Assembly: GCA_002435755.1 (NCBI GenBank)
Contig: DIYH01000030.1
Location: 150,071-214,070 of the forward strand
Reading direction: 5' to 3'
Length of the DNA: 64,000 bases
Origin: Flammeovirgaceae bacterium UBA6059
GTDB lineage: Bacteria > Bacteroidota > Bacteroidia > Cytophagales > Cyclobacteriaceae
Below, piece after piece: positions 9,106-16,371 of the stretch; the stretch's first letter is position 1; each line of letters starts with the position of its first letter. The position numbers were made by a program, and so were the translations under genes. The notes below the pieces were generated by a model that saw nothing but the letters and a program-made list of their open reading frames with translations, was not told the DNA's origin and searched no databases.

Positions 9106-10215
9106 ATGACTATCATCGAAAAGCTTCATAAGAAATATCCACTGCAGATGGATGTAGCCTTGTTAATCCTAGGTTTTTCCATTGGGAGCAACTTCTTTGT
9201 CTATATCAAGATGACCGGATGGGAGGAGCTGGGCGTTACGCTACCTGTGGTACAATATGGCTTCCACTGGCTCACACCTTCCGTAGCGGGACTACTAATT
9301 GGACTGGGTCTGAGCATCGCTGAGTTCAGGTTCTTTGCACGAATCAAATATCCCATACCGCTCGCTGTACTCTTTCTCATCCGGCTGATCGTTTACTCCC
9401 TGATCATAGTGGTCAGCGTTGCACTCGTGCATACGCTTTTTGACCTGACTATCTTCAAACAGGACTTGTTGACATCCCTTGAGCAAACACTGTTCTTCAT
9501 GCAAACAGACATGTTCCTGACCCTCTATGTCTACCTGCTATTGCTAGGTGCTACACTTAACTTTATCAGGAATATCGGCAACCGATTCGGTCATGGCATT
9601 CTGATCAATTTCCTGATAGGGAAGTATAGAAAGCCTATCGAGGAAGATCGGATCTTCATGTTCGTTGACCTCAATAGCTCCACCAAGATCGCCGAGCAGC
9701 TAGAACATGTCAAGTACAGCCGTTTCTTAAACCGCTGCTTCTCTGACTTATCTACGCTGCTACCGCAATATGATGCGGAGGTGTATCAATATGTAGGCGA
9801 TGAGGCTGTCATTACATGGAATACCAAAGTCTTGAAAGATAAGTCTCAACCAGCCTGGCTGTTTTTAGCTTTTGAAAAACTACTGAAGCAAAACAGCCCA
9901 GAGTACATTGAAAAGTTTGGAATTCAGCCGACTTTCAAAGCCGCTATCAACGCTGGACCAGTAATCGTCACCGAAGTGGGTGCAAGCCGTAAGGAGCTGG
10001 CCTACCATGGTGATGTGCTCAACACTGCCAGCCGCGTTCTCGAGCTGTGTAATGAATTAAAAAAGCGACTCCTGACAACCTCTGCCCTCTTCGGTGCATT
10101 TAGTGAACAAAAGCAATTGTCCATAGACTTTGCGACACATCTTGTACTGAGAGGAAAAAATGATGGCACAGACGTTTACAGTATCGAACACAGTATGGAG
10201 CCAGTTGTGCATTAA
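9106..10215 (+). CDS. Membrane-anchored class III nucleotide cyclase
   Basis: 369 residues: about four membrane helices within residues 15-155, then a class III cyclase catalytic domain from about 180. Metal-binding aspartates are visible at Asp188 (MFVDLNSST) and Asp232 (YVGDEAV). The transition-state pair Asn306 and Arg310 is present in GDVLNTASR. The two purine-selecting positions are not the standard Lys and Asp of adenylyl cyclases: I read Gln228 and Ala299, so whether ATP or GTP is used is open. This arrangement recurs in Bacteroidota cyclases with a GDVLNT motif. It starts 6 bp after the YceI gene and closes the efflux operon, coupling a second-messenger enzyme to pump expression. Confidence 0.85.
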   Translation: MTIIEKLHKKYPLQMDVALLILGFSIGSNFFVYIKMTGWEELGVTLPVVQYGFHWLTPSVAGLLIGLGLSIAEFRFFARIKYPIPLAVLFLIRLIVYSLIIVVSVALVHTLFDLTIFKQDLLTSLEQTLFFMQTDMFLTLYVYLLLLGATLNFIRNIGNRFGHGILINFLIGKYRKPIEEDRIFMFVDLNSSTKIAEQLEHVKYSRFLNRCFSDLSTLLPQYDAEVYQYVGDEAVITWNTKVLKDKSQPAWLFLAFEKLLKQNSPEYIEKFGIQPTFKAAINAGPVIVTEVGASRKELAYHGDVLNTASRVLELCNELKKRLLTTSALFGAFSEQKQLSIDFATHLVLRGKNDGTDVYSIEHSMEPVVH

Positions 10216-10237
10216 GGATTAACGATATGTAACACCT

Positions 10238-10380
10238 CTACAAAGAAAGCTCAAAGTCCAAGCGTGCTGCACCTGGTGGGATCACTAGGTTACCGGTAAT
10301 GATGGAGGTCAGTACCACCAGGTCAGCCTTGGCACAAAACTGCACATGGTCTATATGATGACCTTTATCCTCAATTCGTC
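10238..10380 (-). pseudogene. Orphan coding tail of an unrecognised protein
   Basis: The minus strand has an open frame ending at TAG (10238-10240) that reads as a convincing protein C-terminus, with segments KGHHIDHVQFCAKADLVVL and ITGNLVIPPGAARLDFELSL. It has no start of its own: upstream the frame runs into the frameshifted tail described next, in another frame. I do not recognise the family. It is best explained as the 3' end left over from a deletion that fused two genes. Confidence 0.4.
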
Positions 10381-10544
10381 ATTCTCCCGAATGAGGAGTT
10401 CTTTATAAGTTCCACAAATAAACTGAAGATGAAAACCGGATACTTGGCTAGCCTCCATGTCAGCTTTCCTAGCAGCAATACCAGTAGCCCAGCAATAAAA
10501 CTGGAGTAAGTGTCGAGTTCTTTCTCAGAAGTGGCTCGATCCAC
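10351..10544 (-). pseudogene. Frameshifted 3' remnant of a paralogue of the DxDDT protein
   Basis: Read on the minus strand, this stretch matches the C-terminus of the intact gene at 11683-12684: TYSSFIAGLL, then LLLGKLTWRLAKYPVF, against TYSGFIAGLL and LLPGKLTWRLAQYSVF. After that the match continues only in another frame (FHLQFICGTYKELLIREN against FHFQFICQTYNELLVREN), so one base has been lost near 10433. Upstream of about 10544 similarity stops, and no start is present. It is therefore a decayed duplicate of the neighbouring gene, keeping only the last 60 or so codons. Confidence 0.75.
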
Positions 10545-10622
10545 AATGACCGAGGTTTTTTAGGCTGCAAGATGAAGTCAGCATATTCTAAATGACTTTT
10601 TGACCTTATCAGGTAGACATAT

Positions 10623-10658
10623 CAAAGAAGGTTACCCAATTTGAAGTAACCTTCTTTG
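10623..10658. terminator. 13-bp hairpin, possible terminator of the small ORF
   Basis: CAAAGAAGGTTAC (10623-10635) and GTAACCTTCTTTG (10646-10658) form a perfect 13-bp stem with a 10-nt loop. It lies 21 bp after the stop codon of the 55-codon ORF on the minus strand and is followed on that strand by an AT-mixed stretch rather than a clean T run. Confidence 0.55.
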
Positions 10659-10679
10659 GAAATGCTAAAAGTGGATGCT

Positions 10680-10847
10680 CTACCTCACAGTACCTGTCTC
10701 AAAGGTGGTATTATCCAAATTATCATTTGGGTACTTGTTCTGGTAGTTTGCTCTAGCTTCATTCTTTGCTGTTTTCAAATCGGTATTCTCAAATCGATCT
10801 GAGCGATGATCAGCATCTACTGTGCTTTTTAAAATTGCGTAATACAT
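10680..10847 (-). CDS. Candidate small protein of 55 residues
   Basis: An ATG-initiated frame on the minus strand encodes a polar, Asn/Asp/Lys-rich peptide starting MYYAILKSTVDADHRSDRFE and containing KTAKNEARANYQNKYPNDN before ending ETGTVR. Its stop is followed within 21 bp by a perfect 13-bp hairpin, which is what one expects for an expressed small gene. No Shine-Dalgarno is seen, as is normal here. Against it: the flanks are full of gene debris, and the frame just upstream (about 10846-10940, ATIQIFDHQGGIRKAYIKK) also looks protein-like, so this could be the 3' end of a larger gene broken by a frameshift. No family recognised. Confidence 0.35.
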   Translation of the reverse strand: MYYAILKSTVDADHRSDRFENTDLKTAKNEARANYQNKYPNDNLDNTTFETGTVR

Positions 10848-11128
10848 ATCAGTTTTCTTTTGTCCCTACTCTTTTTGATATAGGCTTTTCGGATACCGCC
10901 TTGGTGATCAAAAATTTGAATAGTAGCTACTTCTTAGAATGATTTGATCTTGATTCCTGGACAATAGAATCAATAAGTTCTATCCATTGAAATAAATAAA
11001 GTAGACACTTCAATCGACCCAGTAAATGACATGTTTTGGATAGTAAAAAAGTACACTCAGGCAGGGCAAAGATGGGATTGTGTGGCGGCCATATTTCGAT
11101 TATCGTTTTCAACCATCGATAAACAGAA

Positions 11129-11148
11129 ATACCTCCTGATGGAGGTAT
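11129..11148. repeat. 8-bp hairpin
   Basis: ATACCTCC-TGAT-GGAGGTAT is a perfect 8-bp stem with a 4-nt loop, about 85 bp upstream of the secreted YCII-like gene. There is no T run on either side. It could be a leader structure or the end of a lost gene; nothing decides between them. Confidence 0.35.
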
Positions 11149-11234
11149 AAACAATATCAAAGATTGCTGTAACCTGATAGCTAAATGAAGTGACCAATAC
11201 TCATTCCACCAAACGAATTGGATATAATAGTTAT

Positions 11235-11669
11235 ATGACTAATCTCAAGAATTCTAGCGTAGCGTTAGCAGTGATGTTCATGGCCTCACCGATACTAGCA
11301 CAGACCAATCAAGATATGAAAGAAAGCGGTATGACCCAACAACTTTTCATTTACCACCTCGTACTGACTCAAGAGTATCAAAACCTCAATAACTGGACTG
11401 ATGACACGTATAGCATACTCAATGATCATGGGGCCTTTCTGACTGATCTTGGGGCAAAGGGGATTCTGGCTTTTGCGGGTCGAACCCAGCTCCAGCCCGG
11501 AGATGAAAACCTATTTGGGATAGCCGTAATCAAAGCGGTATCCATTGTAGTGGCACAAGAAATCATGAAACCCGACCCTGCTGTTGTCGCCAATATTCAG
11601 AAAGCATCAATATTTCCCTTTTCGATGGGAATCAGATACCTTGAAAACTTAACGGAATTAAAGGAGTAA
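11235..11669 (+). CDS. Secreted YCII-related protein
   Basis: I choose the Met at 11235 because it opens a normal signal peptide (NLKNSSVALAVMFMASPILAQ) that the upstream frame extension would spoil; the protein is then 144 residues. The mature domain looks like the YCII/YciI fold: LTQEYQNLNNW, HGAFLTDLGAKGILAFAGRTQ and FGIAVIKAVSIVVAQEIMKPDP, a ferredoxin-like alpha/beta plan in which a long loop carries the His of HGAFL. YciI-like proteins are small and often of unknown function, some acting as dehydrochlorinases or accessory domains. A secreted version is less usual. The gene ends 13 bp before the convergent stop of the DxDDT protein gene. Confidence 0.55.
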   Translation: MTNLKNSSVALAVMFMASPILAQTNQDMKESGMTQQLFIYHLVLTQEYQNLNNWTDDTYSILNDHGAFLTDLGAKGILAFAGRTQLQPGDENLFGIAVIKAVSIVVAQEIMKPDPAVVANIQKASIFPFSMGIRYLENLTELKE

Positions 11670-11682
11670 GACTTGGCTAAAA

Positions 11683-12684
11683 TCAACCTACTGAGGATTT
11701 CCTCCCTAACTCCTCATTCTCTCTGACCAGTAGTTCGTTATAAGTCTGGCAGATGAACTGAAAATGAAAGACTGAATACTGAGCCAAGCGCCAAGTCAGT
11801 TTCCCAGGTAGTAAGGTTAACAATCCGGCAATAAATCCTGAATAAGTAGTCATTTCTTGCTCCAAGCCAGTTCTATCAAGCTGTTCGGAAGCTCCCAATC
11901 CTAAAAACATAGATGATGAATCCAATAACAGGTGATCAAAGGCTTTGAGTGCTTTCCTGCGAAGAGTTCTAAGCTGCTTTTCCAGATGGGCTCGCAAGTC
12001 AGATAGCTCATGATCAGGGTGAAAGTAGATAAATCGACTGACTTGATAGAAGAGCACGAAAACATTGGGGTACGAAGGTGCCAAATAATATGGATTCTCT
12101 ATGTAGACATTTGAAAGCACTTCGTTCTTGACGTAGAAGATGCTGTCAGCGTAATAGTCATCCATTGGATAGTCATACTTCTCCAAAGCGTAGAATACAT
12201 TGATCAGCACCGCAAAATCAAACTCTATTGGCATCTTCCCGGACCCAAACCAGGTAGAGAATATCCTTTTGTCTTTGTAGATGGGTTTGCACTTGGTGTT
12301 TTGTTTTTGTGAGGTGTTCGCAAATGCTCGAAGTGCTGCAAAGTAATTCTGCACCTCTTCAGCTGTATGATCCACCAAATAGTAAATGAGGCTCGTATCA
12401 TCAGCGTCAGGGGGAGAGCGAAAGAAACGGTGCTTGTGCATGAAACTTCCATTAGGAAAGTAGGCGTTAGGCTGGTCCCTCCAAAACATGTAAAGCTTTG
12501 CCCCATCGATGATCTCTACAAAGTCTTCGAATACCTCCGGATCAAACTTTTCAGCTAAGGGATGGTCGAGGTTAAAATCTTTGATGATCCTTAGACAAAG
12601 GCAGGTAAAAAAGATATTATCATCCTCTCGCCTAAGGCCAAGTGGTGGGTAGGTTCTTTTGCTTGGGACGATGTAGTGCTCCAT
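11683..12684 (-). CDS. Uncharacterised all-helical protein with a DxDDT motif
   Basis: 333 residues from the ATG at 12684 (a TTG three codons earlier is also in frame). No signal peptide. The sequence appears all-alpha and rich in aromatic residues. The stretch FRSPPDADDTSLIYYLV places DADDT at residues 93-97; a DxDD-T motif in an alpha/alpha barrel is the catalytic acid signature of class II terpene cyclases (squalene-hopene and copalyl diphosphate cyclases). At half their length and without visible QW repeats the protein is not a classical cyclase, so this is only a structural hint. A decayed copy of its 3' end lies about 1.1 kb away at 10351-10544. Otherwise I do not recognise it. Confidence 0.6.
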   Translation of the reverse strand: MEHYIVPSKRTYPPLGLRREDDNIFFTCLCLRIIKDFNLDHPLAEKFDPEVFEDFVEIIDGAKLYMFWRDQPNAYFPNGSFMHKHRFFRSPPDADDTSLIYYLVDHTAEEVQNYFAALRAFANTSQKQNTKCKPIYKDKRIFSTWFGSGKMPIEFDFAVLINVFYALEKYDYPMDDYYADSIFYVKNEVLSNVYIENPYYLAPSYPNVFVLFYQVSRFIYFHPDHELSDLRAHLEKQLRTLRRKALKAFDHLLLDSSSMFLGLGASEQLDRTGLEQEMTTYSGFIAGLLTLLPGKLTWRLAQYSVFHFQFICQTYNELLVRENEELGRKSSVG

Positions 12685-12899
12685 GGCTTTCAAAAGTAAG
12701 CAGGTCAGGTTTGGTCACTAGCAGTATCAAAGCTAAGTTTTTGAATCAAGATTGCTCAAAGTCCCTTGGCAGGTGACTTCCCCACTCTCAGAGCCTGTTG
12801 TAGGTGGCTCAGAGCGTGATGTTTCGGATAGCAAAACTGGCGAATAATAAGATTTCTCCTGCCGAAATGACAAAGAGAGGGCAACTGTGAGACTTTTGT

Positions 12900-13709
12900 T
12901 TAGTTCCGCACAGCAGCCTGATCGAGCATCTGACGGGGCGTCCATATCTCATAGATCGGCTGGCCTTTGCTGCTAAGACCACTGTGGTGCCATTCGCCAC
13001 TATCCAGTGACCACTTGAAACCAAGGCTCGCTCCTACTCTGCTGCTATCACGAGAGAAGAATTCGATATTCTCAGTGTAGTCATCACCGACTGTGGTGTA
13101 GGTGCCTCCACCTGTTCCTGAAAACCTTGTGGTCTCTGTATGATAGGCAATCCACTGAAATCGGGTGCCTGAAAGTATCTTCATGGTCTTTCTGGCTCCT
13201 GGAGTTCTGCGTGAGATTTCACCATCTCTTTTCCTACCGGTAATAAGGTAAGCTCCAGCAAGTTCGCCAGGCTCGCCACTATCTACTCGTACCCAGGTTC
13301 TGTCATCTCCTTCAAAAAGGATCTTATCGCCTTGAAGATCAAAGGTCAGCACATCGGTAGAACCCACCTTAGTGGTGTCCATGGTGTGAAACTCATAGGT
13401 CAAGCTGAACTGGTTACCGTCCACGGTCCATGAGCCTCCTAATGTTCCGTCAAACCTCTTCTCCCCTTCGTTGTAAAAAGTCTCTGCGATATAGCCATCT
13501 ACTACTATGGTCATGATTTGCACTTGTTCTCCTGCATCATTGCTGTAGGTGGCAGTCCATGCGCCTTGTATTTCGTCAGTGTAGTCCACTTCTTCGACTG
13601 GAGTCGTCGATTCTGAAGCTTGCTCCTTGGGCTTACTATTTTGACAAGCACTGAAAATTATTACGGTTAAGACTGACGCTAATACGGGTATGAGACGACT
13701 TGATTTCAT
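12900..13709 (-). CDS. Two-repeat lipocalin-like lipoprotein
   Basis: The Met at 13709 opens a lipoprotein signal (LTVIIFSACQNS, lipidated Cys near residue 22), so I trim 18 residues from the longest frame; the product is 269 residues. The mature part contains two related beta-rich repeats. Repeat 1 has GAWTATYSNDAG, LGGSWTVDGNQFSLTYEFHTMDTTKVG; repeat 2 has GAYLITGRKRDG, GGGTYTTVGDDYTENIEFFSRDSSRVG. Each ends with a Trp-containing strand (TWVRVD, EIWTPR). The pattern resembles lipocalin-like DUF4488-type domains of Bacteroidota, which are surface or periplasmic and of unknown ligand. No operon partner. The second repeat retains the GG-T/W and DSS/TTxVG cores. Confidence 0.65.
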   Translation of the reverse strand: MKSSRLIPVLASVLTVIIFSACQNSKPKEQASESTTPVEEVDYTDEIQGAWTATYSNDAGEQVQIMTIVVDGYIAETFYNEGEKRFDGTLGGSWTVDGNQFSLTYEFHTMDTTKVGSTDVLTFDLQGDKILFEGDDRTWVRVDSGEPGELAGAYLITGRKRDGEISRRTPGARKTMKILSGTRFQWIAYHTETTRFSGTGGGTYTTVGDDYTENIEFFSRDSSRVGASLGFKWSLDSGEWHHSGLSSKGQPIYEIWTPRQMLDQAAVRN

Positions 13710-13807
13710 AGTTGGTAGATTTGCTAAAGACTTGAATAACGATATAAGATCAATCAATTGCAAGCCTTCTGATGTCAGTGGTGACTCTCAGACTTGGATA
13801 TAACTCC

Positions 13808-13832
13808 GGTAGGTGTATTATGCTCACCTACC
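13808..13832. repeat. 8-bp hairpin in the intergenic region
   Basis: GGTAGGTG and CACCTACC form a perfect 8-bp stem with a 9-nt loop about 100 bp upstream of the lipoprotein gene (minus strand) and 200 bp before the MoaD-like gene. It has no adjacent T run. Its role is unknown. Confidence 0.35.
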
Positions 13833-14033
13833 AAGGGATTGGAAACCCTCTGGGAGGTCAAAGCTGGCTAAGGTAACTTCAGCGTCCTTTGCAGATTAAT
13901 CTGAGGAGCTGGATGTTAGCCACTTAGGTGATCATTCCGGTAGGTTCAAATCAAGGGTAATCTCAATCTCCCCCTATCAGAAAAAGCATGAAACTGAAGA
14001 ATTGACTAATTTTAGAATATACAACAAACGATT

Positions 14034-14306
14034 ATGCCCAAAGTACGCTTCACATCCAACCTCAAGCGTTTTTACCCTGAGCTTAGCGAAATGAGTATCC
14101 AGCAGTCGACTGTCAGTCAATTACTTGACAGTGTAGACGAGGCACATCCTGGGCTCAAGGACTATATCGTGGATGAGACCGGCGCACTCCGCAAGCACGT
14201 AAACATTTTTATTGGTAACGATATGGTCACCGATCGCGAAACCTTGAGCGACGCTCTGTCTGAGCATGATGAGGTCTATATCATGCAGGCACTCTCCGGT
14301 GGCTAA
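14034..14306 (+). CDS. MoaD/ThiS-family ubiquitin-like protein
   Basis: 90 residues with the beta-grasp pattern of MoaD/ThiS: an N-terminal strand KVRFTSNLKRF, a helix TVSQLLDSVDEAHPGL, the central VNIFIGNDM strand, and the diagnostic C-terminus IMQALSGG ending in Gly-Gly exactly at the stop. In this family the terminal glycine is adenylated and converted to thiocarboxylate for sulfur transfer, or conjugated to proteins in the case of archaeal SAMPs. No MoaE, MoeB or ThiG gene lies nearby, so it is not an obvious cofactor gene. Instead it is 19 bp upstream of a BNR propeller gene, a pairing that recurs in bacteria and suggests a shared but uncharacterised function. Confidence 0.82.
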   Translation: MPKVRFTSNLKRFYPELSEMSIQQSTVSQLLDSVDEAHPGLKDYIVDETGALRKHVNIFIGNDMVTDRETLSDALSEHDEVYIMQALSGG

Positions 14307-14325
14307 TTTTTTAAAATCATAACTT

Positions 14326-15411
14326 ATGGAACCTAAAAAACAACTCCTTCTAGGCACCAGAAAAGGTTTGGTGGTATACCATCTACAAGAGGATGGCAGC
14401 TGGCAGTATCAGCGAACTGAATTTATTGGTATCCCAGTATCATTAGCCACCATAGATCCACATACCGGCACGTGGTGGGCACTACAGGATCATGGGCACT
14501 GGGGCTGTAAAATACATCGCTCTCAAGATGGCAAGACCTGGGAGGAATTGGAGGCACCCAAATATCCCGAGGGAGAAGAAGTCAAAGATGGGGAAGCTGC
14601 TGCCACTAATTACCTCTGGGCTTTTGCCCATGGAAGCGCGAATCAAAAAGGCAAGGTGTACGTCGGCACTGAGCCAGGTGGGCTTTTTGTAAGTGAGGAT
14701 AATGGTGACCACTTCGGGCTGAACAGAGGCCTCTGGGATCAACCTACCCGAAAGACCCAGTGGTTTGGTGGCGGTCGCAACAATGCAGGCATTCACTCTG
14801 TACTCGTTGATCCAAGAGACCAAGATCACCTCTACATCGGTATCAGTTGCGCTGGAGTATATGAAAGTACGGATGGAGCCACGACATGGCAAGTCAGAAA
14901 CAAAGGCCTTAAGGCTGACTTTCTTCCGGATGAAGATGCTGAAGTAGGTCAGGACCCTCACCTGGTAGTGATGAGTCCCAGCAACCCTGATGTCCTATGG
15001 CAACAAAATCACTGTGGTATTTTTATGTCCCGCGATGGTGGGAAGTTGTGGAAAGATGTCACCGACAAAAATGGTCCCGCCAATTTTGGGTTTGCCATAG
15101 CTGTTGACGAGCGGAATCCAGAAGTGGCCTGGGTGGTGCCTGGCGTCAGCGATATGGTCAGGGTCGCCGTGGATGAAGCACTTTGCGTTTGCCGCACCGA
15201 CGATGGTGGTGCCACCTGGCAGACTTTCAATTCAGGGCTACCGCAAAATGCAGTGTTTGATATCACCTACCGACATGGTCTGGACATCACAGGAGATACC
15301 CTGGCGTTTGGCACTACCACCGGTAACCTCTACCTATCGGAAAACCGTGGTGAGCATTGGCAAACCATCTCTAACAATCTGCCTATGATCCATAGTGTAG
15401 AGTTTGCTTAG
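14326..15411 (+). CDS. Cytoplasmic BNR/Asp-box beta-propeller protein
   Basis: 361 residues, no signal peptide. Repeated Asp-box motifs mark a sialidase-like propeller: HRSQDGKTWEEL, VSEDNGDHFGL, YESTDGATTWQV, MSRDGGKLWKDV, CRTDDGGATWQTF and LSENRGEHWQTI, spaced at roughly 50-60 residues. The Arg triad and Tyr/Glu pair of true sialidases are not evident, so hydrolase activity is doubtful despite database names such as exo-alpha-sialidase. It probably serves as a binding or scaffold protein. The gene directly follows the MoaD-like gene with only 19 bp between, indicating co-transcription. What the pair does is unknown. Confidence 0.75.
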   Translation: MEPKKQLLLGTRKGLVVYHLQEDGSWQYQRTEFIGIPVSLATIDPHTGTWWALQDHGHWGCKIHRSQDGKTWEELEAPKYPEGEEVKDGEAAATNYLWAFAHGSANQKGKVYVGTEPGGLFVSEDNGDHFGLNRGLWDQPTRKTQWFGGGRNNAGIHSVLVDPRDQDHLYIGISCAGVYESTDGATTWQVRNKGLKADFLPDEDAEVGQDPHLVVMSPSNPDVLWQQNHCGIFMSRDGGKLWKDVTDKNGPANFGFAIAVDERNPEVAWVVPGVSDMVRVAVDEALCVCRTDDGGATWQTFNSGLPQNAVFDITYRHGLDITGDTLAFGTTTGNLYLSENRGEHWQTISNNLPMIHSVEFA

Positions 15412-15669
15412 ACTGATCCAGAACTATTGTAAAAGAGTTAGGCTTCATTGGAATATACGCAAGATGATGCTGTAGGCAAGAAATAGTAAACAGCACAGAA
15501 GACTTATGAAGTTGCAAAAACCTCGTAAATCTGAGATAACAGTATTCGTAACCTGAGTTTCTGTGATATAACTCTTTTAGGGACTGTATAGCCTAGCGGA
15601 AGAGTTACTACATGATGAAGCCATGCCTTTATCTGCCAGATTAATTAACTTCTCATAGACGTTAGCAAA

Positions 15670-16311
15670 ATGAAAAGAATTACTACCGTTCTGGTACTTA
15701 TTGTAGGTCTCAATCTTCCGTTTTCATGTAACAATCGTGATGCCGATTGTGGTGATTATGATGTTTATGAGATTTACATGGAGGATTTCGAATTGCAGAC
15801 TGCTTTCTACAACGGCATTGACTTTTATCCGAGAGATCTGTCAGATCAACCTCTAGGGTTCAAATCTGCAGCGATACTGCTAGAAGTAACAGATGAGTTG
15901 AGGGTTAAGATATCAGAGGTACAAAACGCACAAGCAAATACTTGGATCACCCCTGTGATGGCATGCTCACCGGCACTGCCGGAGGTAATCAATAGAATTA
16001 TTTCTATGAAAATTTCTGCATCCGATACTATTTACTCAGATGGACGCAGTTATATGCCAAATACATCACTCAATGACCTGTTCTATCTATATGGTTATAA
16101 CTGCCACTCTCTTGCTCGCTGTGATATTGATGGGATCATTTATAATGTGATGGATAGAGCCTATGGCCTTTACGCGCGTCAGGGTGAACCACTTGTCTTC
16201 CAATTACTATCCGCACCTGATACATTGTTGTATACGGCATTTCGATTTGAATTTGAACTGGATAATGGCAAAGCCTTTGACCTATCAACTAACACATTAA
16301 TGATTGAATAG
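15670..16311 (+). CDS. Hypothetical lipoprotein
   Basis: 213 residues with a lipoprotein signal (VGLNLPFSCNNR, lipidated Cys at about residue 20). The mature sequence is beta-rich with scattered cysteines (DADCGDYD, VMACSPALPE, YGYNCHSLARCD) that could form disulfides. Overall plan resembles the small DUF5034-type lipoproteins of Bacteroidota, but the match is from memory and weak. It is monocistronic: about 260 bp precede it, and a perfect 14-bp hairpin overlaps its stop codon. Function unknown. Confidence 0.6.
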   Translation: MKRITTVLVLIVGLNLPFSCNNRDADCGDYDVYEIYMEDFELQTAFYNGIDFYPRDLSDQPLGFKSAAILLEVTDELRVKISEVQNAQANTWITPVMACSPALPEVINRIISMKISASDTIYSDGRSYMPNTSLNDLFYLYGYNCHSLARCDIDGIIYNVMDRAYGLYARQGEPLVFQLLSAPDTLLYTAFRFEFELDNGKAFDLSTNTLMIE

Positions 16312-16344
16312 GATCAGTTTTATGATAATGCTGATCCTATTCAA
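16304..16344. terminator. Bidirectional terminator between convergent genes
   Basis: TTGAATAGGATCAG (16304-16317) and CTGATCCTATTCAA (16331-16344) form a perfect 14-bp stem with a 13-nt loop. The left arm contains the stop codon of the hypothetical lipoprotein gene, and the stem lies 28 bp from the 3' end of the convergent DJ-1/PfpI gene, so it can serve both. Confidence 0.75.
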
Positions 16345-16371
16345 AGTTTAGCTATGACAATAGCCTTGATA

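Noticed and set aside
10927..11160. 77-codon frame on the minus strand upstream of the small ORF
   Set aside because: No known pattern, odd composition rich in Leu, Ile and Cys, and it overlaps debris of other genes; coding cannot be supported.
15431..15578. 10-bp inverted repeat AAAAGAGTTA / TAACTCTTTT spaced by 128 bp
   Set aside because: Arms are short and nothing between them pairs, so chance is likely.
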